Shown here: positions 47,528 through 54,737 of the stretch, in pieces | Position numbering within the stretch: position 1 is the stretch's first letter | Layout of the letters: every line of letters starts with the position of its first letter | Assembly: GCF_032248695.1 (NCBI RefSeq) | Contig: NZ_JAVHXC010000004.1 | Location: 310,001 to 374,000 of the forward strand | Source of the DNA: Dietzia sp032248695 | GTDB lineage: Bacteria; Actinomycetota; Actinomycetes; Mycobacteriales; Mycobacteriaceae | Length of the DNA: 64,000 nt | Reading direction: 5' to 3' | Made by a program: the position numbers and the translations under genes | Notes under the pieces: generated by a model | What the model saw: only the letters and a program-made list of their open reading frames with translations | Databases searched by the model: none | Told to the model about the DNA's origin: nothing

Positions 47528-48135
47528 TGACGTCCACGTCCGATCGCCCGGTGGGGTTCTGGCGCACACTGCGTGAGGACCTCGCCGCGGCGCGCGCCCA
47601 CGACCCGGCAGCCCGCGGCGACATCGAGAACGCCGTCGTCTACTCCGGACTGCACGCCATCTGGTTCCACCGGCTCTCGCACCGCCTGTGGAAGTCAGGC
47701 GGCGTCGGCCGGACCGCGGGGCGCGTCCTCTCCCAGTTCTCCCGCTTCCTCACGGGGATCGAGATCCATCCCGGCGCGACCATCGGCCGGCGGTTCTTCA
47801 TCGACCACGGGATGGGCGTCGTCATCGGCGAGACGGCCGAGATCGGCGACGACTGCATGATCTACCACGGCGTCACCCTCGGCGGGGTCTCGCTCAAGCA
47901 GGTCAAGCGGCATCCCACGCTCGGCGACCGCGTCACCGTGGGCGCCGGCGCCAAGATCCTGGGTCCCGTGTCGATCGGGGACGACTCGTCGGTCGGCGCC
48001 AACGCCGTCGTCGTCAAGGACGCCCCCGCCAACTCGATCGTGGTGGGGGTGCCCGGTGAGGCCCGTCCCGCCAAGTCGACCAAGGAGGAACTGCGGGAGG
48101 CGCAGTTCTACATCGACCCGGCCATCTACATCTAG
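47527..48135 (+). CDS. cysE: serine O-acetyltransferase
   Basis: 202 residues, the short actinobacterial type. An N-terminal helical region (FWRTLREDLAAARAHDPAAR) is followed by the left-handed beta-helix of hexapeptide repeats: IEIHPGATIGRRFFIDHGMG, VIGETAEIGDDCMIYHGVTL, VTVGAGAKILGPVSIGDDSS. The catalytic histidines are in DHGMG and YHGVTLGG. It acetylates serine with acetyl-CoA for CysK, and the pair can form the cysteine synthase complex. The PAIYI C-terminus fits binding to CysK. Confidence 0.95.
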   Translation: MTSTSDRPVGFWRTLREDLAAARAHDPAARGDIENAVVYSGLHAIWFHRLSHRLWKSGGVGRTAGRVLSQFSRFLTGIEIHPGATIGRRFFIDHGMGVVIGETAEIGDDCMIYHGVTLGGVSLKQVKRHPTLGDRVTVGAGAKILGPVSIGDDSSVGANAVVVKDAPANSIVVGVPGEARPAKSTKEELREAQFYIDPAIYI

Positions 48136-48140
48136 CCGGA

Positions 48141-48178
48141 CCGCCCCGGGACGCGTCGGCCCACACGTCCCGGGGCGG
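48141..48178 (+). terminator. hairpin terminator after cysE
   Basis: A 13-bp perfect stem, CCGCCCCGGGACG (48141-48153) with CGTCCCGGGGCGG (48166-48178), and a 12-base loop. Confidence 0.85.
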
Positions 48179-48231
48179 AGGCGGAGTGACCGCACTCCCC
48201 GTCACGCCGTCGGGGGCTAGGCTCTGCCCCT

Positions 48232-49575
48232 GTGCGAACCCTTCCCACCACCCTCTGGCTGCGCGGGCCCCTGGCCGTGCTCGCCCTCGCGTCGGTGGTC
48301 ATGGTCCTCCGCGCGCCCGACGAGCGGACCCCGTGGTGGGGCATCACCCAGAGCTTCCTGGACGTGCACGTCTACCGGTGGGGGGCGGAGGCCGTCCGCG
48401 CGGGCGTGCCCCTGTACGAGGGCCTGCTGTGGGGGCCCAACGCCCGCTTCTTCGCGGAGATGCCCTTCACCTACCCGCCGTTCGCCGCGCTGCTCTTCCA
48501 GCCGCTACCTCTCCTCTCCGAGCCGCTGATGATGGCCGGGTGGGCGACGCTCACCCTGGGGCTGCTCTACCTGGTCGTCCGGATGGCGTTCCGCGCGCTC
48601 GACTACGCGCCCGCCACCGTCACCCGGCAGGTGTCCCTGTGCCTGGCCCTGATCTGCCTGTCGCTCGAGCCGGTGCGCACGACCGTCTGGCTCGGCCAGA
48701 TCAACATCATCCTGCTCGCGCTCGTCCTCGCCGACCACCTGCTGTCCCGGCTCGGCCCCGGGCACCGCTTCGCGCGGTGGCGCCACCTCGCCGGGGTCGG
48801 CAGCGGCCTCGCCGCCGGGATCAAGCTCACGCCGGCGTTCTTCTGGGCGCACTGGATCGTCACCGGCCGGTGGCGTCTCGCGGTCGTCTCCGGCGTCACC
48901 TTCCTCGCGACCGTGGCCCTCGGCTTCGCCGTCATCCCCTCCGACGCGGTCCGATACTGGTCGGGCACGGTCCTCGAGTCCGGCCGCATCGCCCAGGACT
49001 CCGTGGTGTCCAACCAGTCGCTGCGCGGGGTGATCGCCCGGGTCCTCGGCGTCGACGCCGCGCCGACGGCCGCCTGGTTCGTCCTCGCGGTGCTCGCCGC
49101 GGTGGTGGGGTTGGCGATGGCGGCCCTCCTCCACCGGGCCGGTCACCAGCTGCTCGCGCTGACCCTGTCCGGGATGACGATGTCGGTGGTCTCGCCGTTC
49201 TCGTGGGGCCACCACTGGGTCTGGTTCGTGCCGCTGCTCGTGCTGGCGGTGCATCACGCGATCGCCGGGCGGCGCTGGTACCTCTGGCTCCTCCCGCCGC
49301 TGCTGTGGTCGGCCACCGCGGCCTGGGTGCAGAGTTTCCCCAACCCGGACTTCCCCGATGACCGCTGGGTCGCGATCGGGTTGTTCATGCTGGGCGGGGA
49401 CATCCCACCCGTGATCTTCGGGCTCATCACCAACGTCTACCCGCTGGTCTGGCTGGTCACGGTGGCGCTGGCGGCCCTCCTGCTCCGACGCGCCCGCCGG
49501 GACGGCACTAGGCTGCGCGGGTATGGGACGACGGACGACTCGTCACCGGGCGCAGCGGGTTCTGGCCGGGGGTGA
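48232..49575 (+). CDS. GT87-type alpha-mannosyltransferase, multipass membrane
   Basis: 447 residues from GTG 48232. About ten predicted membrane helices. After the first helix comes SFLDVHVYRWGAEAVRAGVPLY, the family's conserved extracytoplasmic loop with its catalytic-type aspartate. FTYPPFAALLFQPL and GIKLTPAFFWAHW follow. This is the polyprenyl-phosphate-mannose-dependent glycosyltransferase 87 (DUF2029) layout, used in phosphatidylinositol mannoside, lipomannan or arabinan assembly in mycolic acid bacteria. The acceptor is not readable. The 3' end overlaps fdhD by 53 bases on the same strand. Confidence 0.85.
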   Translation: MRTLPTTLWLRGPLAVLALASVVMVLRAPDERTPWWGITQSFLDVHVYRWGAEAVRAGVPLYEGLLWGPNARFFAEMPFTYPPFAALLFQPLPLLSEPLMMAGWATLTLGLLYLVVRMAFRALDYAPATVTRQVSLCLALICLSLEPVRTTVWLGQINIILLALVLADHLLSRLGPGHRFARWRHLAGVGSGLAAGIKLTPAFFWAHWIVTGRWRLAVVSGVTFLATVALGFAVIPSDAVRYWSGTVLESGRIAQDSVVSNQSLRGVIARVLGVDAAPTAAWFVLAVLAAVVGLAMAALLHRAGHQLLALTLSGMTMSVVSPFSWGHHWVWFVPLLVLAVHHAIAGRRWYLWLLPPLLWSATAAWVQSFPNPDFPDDRWVAIGLFMLGGDIPPVIFGLITNVYPLVWLVTVALAALLLRRARRDGTRLRGYGTTDDSSPGAAGSGRG

Positions 49576-50344
49576 CGTACGGGGCGAGGTGACGACCCTG
49601 GCAGTGGAGGAGCCGCTCGAGATCCGGCTCGCCGGCCAGCCGTTCGTCGTCACGATGCGCACCCCGGGCGACGACATGGATCTGGCCGCCGGGCACCTGG
49701 TGTCCGAGGGCGCGGTCTGGCACCGCGATCACCTGCCCGAGATCTGCTACTGCACCACCGTCAGCGGCCGGGCCGAGCAGGACTACAACACGCTCACCGT
49801 GACCCTGTCGCCGGACATCCCCACCCCGCGGTCCGCCCGGGCCTCCACGATGAGCAGTGCCTGCGGGGTGTGCGGAGTCGACTCGATCGACGAGGTGCGG
49901 CGCTCGACGCATTTCCCGGCCGGGCCGGCCGAGCCCCTGATCGACGCCGGCGTCCTGCTCGCGCTGCCCGAGCGACTGCGCGAGCAGCAGAAGGTGTTCG
50001 GCAGGACGGGTGGCGTCCACGCGGCGGGGCTGTTCACCCCGGCCGGCGAGCTGCTGTGCCTGCGCGAGGACGTCGGCCGGCACAACGCCGTGGACAAGGT
50101 CGTGGGCTGGGCGCTGCGCGCCGGCCGGCTGCCGTTGCGTGACACCGTCCTGCAGGTCTCCGGCCGCGCGTCGTTCGAGCTCGTGCAGAAGACGTCGATG
50201 GCGGGCATCCCGGTGATGGCGGCGGTGAGCGCGCCGTCGTCGCTGGCGGTCGACCTCGCGGAGGACGTCGGGGTGACGCTGATCGGGTTCAGCCGCGGCG
50301 ACCGCGCGACGGTGTACACCCACCCGGAGCGCATCCGCGACTGA
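49523..50344 (+). CDS. fdhD: formate dehydrogenase accessory sulfurtransferase FdhD
   Basis: 273 residues. The sulfurtransferase cysteine pair is in SSACGVCGVDS (C114 and C117). Typical FdhD blocks are VEEPLEIRLAGQPFVVTMRT, RTGGVHAAGLFTPAGEL, REDVGRHNAVDKVVGWALR and VSGRASFELVQKTSMAGIPV. It delivers sulfur to the molybdenum cofactor so that formate dehydrogenase becomes active. No formate dehydrogenase gene is in the window. The ATG at 49523 lies inside the 3' end of the mannosyltransferase gene. It belongs functionally with mobA-moeA, moaA and moaD further on. Confidence 0.95.
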   Translation: MGRRTTRHRAQRVLAGGDVRGEVTTLAVEEPLEIRLAGQPFVVTMRTPGDDMDLAAGHLVSEGAVWHRDHLPEICYCTTVSGRAEQDYNTLTVTLSPDIPTPRSARASTMSSACGVCGVDSIDEVRRSTHFPAGPAEPLIDAGVLLALPERLREQQKVFGRTGGVHAAGLFTPAGELLCLREDVGRHNAVDKVVGWALRAGRLPLRDTVLQVSGRASFELVQKTSMAGIPVMAAVSAPSSLAVDLAEDVGVTLIGFSRGDRATVYTHPERIRD

Positions 50345-50365
50345 GCCCCGCGGCCCGACCCCCGC

Positions 50366-51019
50366 TCAGTCGCCGGCGGACGAGCGGTACTCGAGCATGG
50401 GGACGAGGAACCGGCGCGCGAGAAGCTCGAGCGCGGCGTCGTCGCCCAGGTCGACCAGGTCGGTGGGGATGGTGAGGTAGGAGGCGCAGATCCGGACGAA
50501 CATCTCGGCGACCAGGTCCACCTCGAGCCGGGGATCCAGGCCTCCGGCCCGCTGTTCGGCCTCCAGTCGTCCCGCCACGAAGCGGCGCACCGTGGCGATC
50601 ATCTGCCCGTCCTTGCCGATGAGCGAGCCGATCACCGAATCGCGCTCGTTCTCCAGCAGGTGCGTGAGCAGTGGATTGGTGCCGAAGGCGCGCAGGGACC
50701 CCACGAACGCCGCCACCACCCTGTCGGCGACCCCGCGGTGGGCCGCGACCTCCGCGGAGAACCGGGCGAAGTAGCGCTCGAACTCGCGCAGCACCACCTC
50801 ATCGACCAGCGCGTCCTTGGTCTCGAACTTGCGGTACACGGTGATCCGGGCGGCGCCCGCGCGGCGGGCGACCTCGTCCATGGACGAGTGCCGGATGCCG
50901 CGCGTGCTGAACAGCTCGTAGGCCGCGTCGAGGATCCGCGTGCGGGTCGCATCCCCGGTCGCGGCCCGTGAGACCGTGGCCGCCCCGGGAACGGGCGGGC
51001 CGGACCGCGCCTGGGTCAT
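50366..51019 (-). CDS. TetR family regulator divergent from lcp
   Basis: 217 residues from ATG 51019, which has a strong GGGAGGAG site; an ATG at 51139 would swallow the operator region. The N-terminal TetR helix-turn-helix is intact: AYELFSTRGIRHSSMDEVAR and AARITVYRKFETKDALVDEV (about residues 30-70). The C-terminal ligand domain is typical in length. It is divergent from a latex-clearing protein gene, and TetR-type LcpR regulators are known next to lcp in rubber-degrading actinobacteria, so repression of lcp is the likely role. Confidence 0.85.
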   Translation of the reverse strand: MTQARSGPPVPGAATVSRAATGDATRTRILDAAYELFSTRGIRHSSMDEVARRAGAARITVYRKFETKDALVDEVVLREFERYFARFSAEVAAHRGVADRVVAAFVGSLRAFGTNPLLTHLLENERDSVIGSLIGKDGQMIATVRRFVAGRLEAEQRAGGLDPRLEVDLVAEMFVRICASYLTIPTDLVDLGDDAALELLARRFLVPMLEYRSSAGD

Positions 51020-51120
51020 GGTGACTCCTCCCTCGCCGGACCGGTCGTCCACCGTCAGTTCTACCGCCATCGCGCCCGCCCCTTGTGATGCAGACCACAC
51101 GATGCTAGGAATGGTACTAC

Positions 51121-51137
51121 GAAACAGAAATTGTTTC
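51121..51137. promoter_or_regulatory. TetR operator between tetR and lcp
   Basis: An inverted repeat GAAACA (51121-51126) and TGTTTC (51132-51137) with a 5-base AT-rich spacer. The surrounding 30 bases are markedly AT-rich for this genome. On the minus strand a TAGCAT -10 candidate lies about 17 bases away, so the repeat would cover the -35 region of the regulator and the lcp promoter on the other side. Confidence 0.65.
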
Positions 51138-51216
51138 ATTGCACCATCGGATCATCGCACCAGCCATCGACCGGCGCTCGGCGTGTCGAGCGGCCGCGGG
51201 ACGACGAGGAGCCACG

Positions 51217-52440
51217 ATGCACGAGTTGAACAGGCGGTCGCTGCTGCGGGCCGGCGGGACCCTGGGCGCGGCGGGCGTCCTGGCGGCGGCCACCCAGGCG
51301 GTCCCGTGGACGTGGTCCCCGGCGTGGTCGCGTCCGGGCGAGGGCAGCGGCGCGGACCCGCGGGCGGTGTACGACCCGGAGGCCGACGAGCTGATCGGCA
51401 GGCTGATCGACCGGGGCGAGATCCCACGGGTCAACGACATGCTGCGGGGCTGGACCACCAACGCCCAGCCCGTGCCCGCCGGTCTGCCCGGTGGCCTGGG
51501 CGATTTCCTCGAGCGCGCCGTGCGTCTGCCCGAGTGGACGGACCACCGCAAGCTCGCCGACGCGGTGCGGTTCAACGAGAAGCGCGGCACCTATCTGGGC
51601 GTGTTGTACGGGTTCGCCAGCGGCATGATGAGCACGGTCATCCCCCGCGAGGCCCGCGCGGTGTACTACTCCAAGGGCGGCTCGGACATGAAGTCGCGCA
51701 TCAGCAAGACCGCCAAGCTGGGTTACGACGTGGGCGCGCGGAACGCCTATCAACCGGACGGCGAGATGGCCGTGACGGCGGTCAAGACCCGGATGTCCCA
51801 CGCGGCCGTGCGGCACCTCCTGCCGCGGTCGCCACACTGGGACCGCGCGGCGGACGAGGCCCGGCCGATCAGCCAGGCCGACATCATGGTCACGTGGCAC
51901 AGCCTGCCCACGACCGTCATGCGCAACCTGCGGGCGTGGGGCGTCCCGCTGGACCCGGCGGAGTCGGAGGGGTTCCTGCACTCGTGGCAGGTGACGGCGT
52001 ACATGCTGGGGGTCGAGGACCAGTACATCCCGGCGACGTGGGACACGGCGGACCTGCAGGCCCGACAGGTGCTCGACCCGATCCTCGCGCCGACGCCGGA
52101 GGGCCTGAAGCTCGCCGACATGCTGCTCGACCTGGGCTACAACATCGACCTCACGCTGCTGACCCGGCCGGTGCTGGGCGCGCTGACCCGCTTCATCCTC
52201 GGCGACCAGATCGCCGACTGGCTCCACATCCCGCGTGAACCGGTGTGGAGCCCGCTGCTCGAGACGGCGTGGGGACCGTTCGTCGCGGTCCGCGAGGGCC
52301 TGCTCACCGCGGGTGTGCCGCGGGAGACGTACTGGATGATCGACGAGCTCCTGCGTCAGTTCGTCCTGTACTACATGGCCGAGCTGCGGATGCCGATCGC
52401 CATCGAGATCCCGACGTTCAACAATCCGAACTACGGCTGA
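51217..52440 (+). CDS. lcp: latex clearing protein (Lcp), rubber oxygenase
   Basis: 407 residues from ATG 51217 (GAGGAG at 51206-51211), the length I recall for Streptomyces K30 Lcp. A twin-arginine signal (LNRRSLLRAGGTLGAAGVLA) predicts Tat export. The DUF2236/MpaB fold carries every heme-site residue I recall for K30 Lcp, offset by three: E145, R161, K164, T165, R192, H195 and R199, in VIPREARAVY, RISKTAK and KTRMSHAAVRHLLP. A b-type heme enzyme that cleaves cis-1,4-polyisoprene into aldehyde/ketone oligomers. Divergent from a TetR gene. The stop overlaps that of the convergent MFS gene by 10 bases. Confidence 0.9.
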   Translation: MHELNRRSLLRAGGTLGAAGVLAAATQAVPWTWSPAWSRPGEGSGADPRAVYDPEADELIGRLIDRGEIPRVNDMLRGWTTNAQPVPAGLPGGLGDFLERAVRLPEWTDHRKLADAVRFNEKRGTYLGVLYGFASGMMSTVIPREARAVYYSKGGSDMKSRISKTAKLGYDVGARNAYQPDGEMAVTAVKTRMSHAAVRHLLPRSPHWDRAADEARPISQADIMVTWHSLPTTVMRNLRAWGVPLDPAESEGFLHSWQVTAYMLGVEDQYIPATWDTADLQARQVLDPILAPTPEGLKLADMLLDLGYNIDLTLLTRPVLGALTRFILGDQIADWLHIPREPVWSPLLETAWGPFVAVREGLLTAGVPRETYWMIDELLRQFVLYYMAELRMPIAIEIPTFNNPNYG

Positions 52441-53987
52441 GCCACGGCGACCGCGTCGCTCTCCTCGCGCCGGTCGTCGCGCTCGGCGTGGGGCACGTAG
52501 CCCCGCCCGGGCGCGATGAACAGCAGCAGCAGCGCGGCGCCCGCCGCGACGAGCCCCAGGGCGAGGAGGGCGTCGGAGATGCCGGCGGTGAAGATCTCGG
52601 CGGCGGCGTCGACGATCGGCTGCGCGGCGGGCCCGGCGACCGCGCCGAACTCCACGGCCCCGGCGAACGATCCGGCGACCGCGTCCCGTGCCGCCTCGGG
52701 GACGCCCGGGAGGACCGCTCCGATGTCGGCGGCGTACCGGCCGGCGAGGAGGCTGCCGGAGATGGCGATGCCGATGGCGGCGCCCACCTCGCGCATCGCG
52801 TCGTTGACCGCGGCGGCCACCCCCTGCTCGTCGACGGGGATGTCGGACACGATCGCCGAGGTCGCGGGCGCGGTGGACAGTCCCAGGCCGACGCTCGCGA
52901 TGACCATCGGCCACAGGATGTCGATGTAGCTCGAGTCCACGTCCAGCCGCGAGAGCAGGATCATCCCGGCGGCGATCGCGCCGACGCCCACCACGGACAC
53001 CGCCCGCAGGCCGACGGCGGCGGTGAGGCGGGGTGAGAGCAGCGAGAACACCATGACGGGCACCACCATGGGGGCCAGGGACAGGGACGCCCCGATCGCG
53101 TCGTAGTCCTTGACCAGCTGCAAGTACTGCACGATGAGCAGGAAGAACCCGAAGATCGTGAGGAACTGCATGCCCACGGACACGGACCCCGCCGAGAAGC
53201 CGCGGCGCGTGAAGTAGCGCACGTCGAGGATCGGGTCCCCCGCCCGGAGTTCGACGAGGATGAAGGCGATCAGACTCACGGCGGAGGTGACGAGGGCGAC
53301 GACGACGGGGGCCGCGCCGAAACTGGTGTGCGCGCCCTCGATGAGCCCGAAGACCACCCCTCCCACCGCGAGGGCGGAGAAGACGGCACCGGCGACGTCC
53401 GGCCGACCGCGCCGGGAGGCCACGGATTCACCGATCGTGAACGCCGCCACCAGCACCACCAGGCCCAGGACCGAGTAGACGGCGAAGATCGATTTCCACG
53501 ACCACACCTGCAGCATGAGCCCGGAGCCGATGAGGCCGACGATCCCGCCGATGCCGGCGAACCCGGCCCACGTGCCGACGGCCGTGCCGCGTCGTTCGGG
53601 CGGGAAGCTCGCGGTGAGCAGGGACAGCGTCGAGGGCATGACGAACGCCGCGCCGACGCCGGCGACCGCGCGCAGGATGATGAGCCACAGCGGCGAGTCG
53701 AGCCACAGCGGCAGCGCCGAGGACACGGTGAACAGGGCCAGCCCCACGATGAGGGTGGCGCGGCGACCGAAGCGGTCACCGAGGGCGCCTGCGGTGAGCA
53801 CGAGCGCGGCCAGCGCGAGCGTGTAGGAGTCGACGATCCAGGTGAGTTCTGCCTGCGTCGCGCCGATCGCCACGGCGATGTCGGGCAGCGACGTGTACAG
53901 CGCGGACATGGTGGCCACGACCAGCGAGACCGCGACGACGTTGACGAACAGCAGCCAGCGTCGCCGTCCGGTGGACAGTTCCAGCAC
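52431..53987 (-). CDS. MFS drug efflux transporter, DHA2 (EmrB/QacA) family
   Basis: 518 residues with about fourteen hydrophobic segments. The family signature is visible: WIVDSYTLALAALVLTAGAL, GDRFGRRATLIVG (motif A), AVAGVGAAFVMPSTLSLL (motif C-like) and a WAGFAGIGGIVGLIGSGLML motif. Proton-coupled export of drugs or metabolites is expected. Substrate unknown. The C-terminus overlaps the stop of lcp by 10 bases. Divergent from a TetR gene, with a palindromic operator between them, so that regulator probably represses it. Confidence 0.92.
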   Translation of the reverse strand: MLELSTGRRRWLLFVNVVAVSLVVATMSALYTSLPDIAVAIGATQAELTWIVDSYTLALAALVLTAGALGDRFGRRATLIVGLALFTVSSALPLWLDSPLWLIILRAVAGVGAAFVMPSTLSLLTASFPPERRGTAVGTWAGFAGIGGIVGLIGSGLMLQVWSWKSIFAVYSVLGLVVLVAAFTIGESVASRRGRPDVAGAVFSALAVGGVVFGLIEGAHTSFGAAPVVVALVTSAVSLIAFILVELRAGDPILDVRYFTRRGFSAGSVSVGMQFLTIFGFFLLIVQYLQLVKDYDAIGASLSLAPMVVPVMVFSLLSPRLTAAVGLRAVSVVGVGAIAAGMILLSRLDVDSSYIDILWPMVIASVGLGLSTAPATSAIVSDIPVDEQGVAAAVNDAMREVGAAIGIAISGSLLAGRYAADIGAVLPGVPEAARDAVAGSFAGAVEFGAVAGPAAQPIVDAAAEIFTAGISDALLALGLVAAGAALLLLFIAPGRGYVPHAERDDRREESDAVAVAQP

Positions 53988-54012
53988 GGGGCCTCCTGGG
54001 TGGGCGGGACGA

Positions 54013-54037
54013 GAAACGCTACCGATGGTATCGCTTC
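54013..54037. promoter_or_regulatory. operator between MFS and TetR genes
   Basis: A 25-bp imperfect palindrome: GAAACGCTACC (54013-54023), GAT, then GGTATCGCTTC (54027-54037), whose arms match at nine of eleven positions. It lies between the divergent starts at 53987 and 54093 and is the likely TetR binding site for both. Confidence 0.65.
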
Positions 54038-54092
54038 AGCCCCGCCACCGTAACCCACGACCGGTCCGCGGCGGCGGGCCACAATGGTGGTC

Positions 54093-54737
54093 ATGTCCAC
54101 GCCGACCGATCCGCGCCGCGCCCGTTCCCGCAGCAAACTCCTCGACGCCGCGGCGGACCTGCTCGTCTCGGGCGGGGCGGCGGCCGTGACGGTCGAGGCG
54201 GTGACCCGCCTGTCCGGGGTCGCGCGGACCACGCTGTACCGCAACTTCCCGTCCACGGACTCGCTCATCGCGGCCGCGTTCCGCCGCCTGCTGCCCGCGC
54301 CGGAGTCTCCCCCGGCGGACGCCCCGCTGCGGGAACAGCTGCTGCACCTGAGCGGGGAGATGACCCGGCTCATCCAGGACGCGCCCCTGCAGCAGTCGAT
54401 GCTCGGGTGGCTGGCGATGGGTCGCGGCGCCTCCGACGACGACGAGGTGGGACAGCTGCGTCGCGGGATCGTCGACTCCTACGCCGCGCCCCTGCACGCG
54501 GTGCTCTCCGCCGCGGAGGCCGACGGCACGCTCGTGCCGGGTGACCGCGACCTGGCCGTGGCGCAGCTCGCCGGGCCGGTGGTGCTCGCCCGCATGATCG
54601 GCCTGCGCCCGCTCACCGCCGCCGACGTCGAGCAGCTGGTCGACGACTTCCTCCGCGCGCGCCTCGCAGCGGGCCCCGGGAACACGGGGGACGCGGAGAA
54701 CGCGGGGGACGCGGAAAACACCGAGGGAGCCGGGTGA
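54093..54737 (+). CDS. TetR family regulator of the MFS transporter
   Basis: 214 residues from ATG 54093 (54084 is possible). The TetR helix-turn-helix is intact: SKLLDAAADLLVSGGAAAVT and LSGVARTTLYRNFPSTDSLI. The C-terminal domain ends in an acidic GNTGDAENAGDAENTEGAG repeat tail. Divergent from the DHA2 transporter and presumably its repressor. The GTGA overlap with the next gene's GTG start couples it to the MobA-MoeA fusion. Confidence 0.85.
   Translation: MSTPTDPRRARSRSKLLDAAADLLVSGGAAAVTVEAVTRLSGVARTTLYRNFPSTDSLIAAAFRRLLPAPESPPADAPLREQLLHLSGEMTRLIQDAPLQQSMLGWLAMGRGASDDDEVGQLRRGIVDSYAAPLHAVLSAAEADGTLVPGDRDLAVAQLAGPVVLARMIGLRPLTAADVEQLVDDFLRARLAAGPGNTGDAENAGDAENTEGAG

Noticed and set aside
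51139..51216. Extending lcp upstream to 51139
   Set aside because: That extension would place the operator and AT-rich promoter inside the gene. ATG 51217 has a ribosome site, gives the standard Tat signal and the K30 length.
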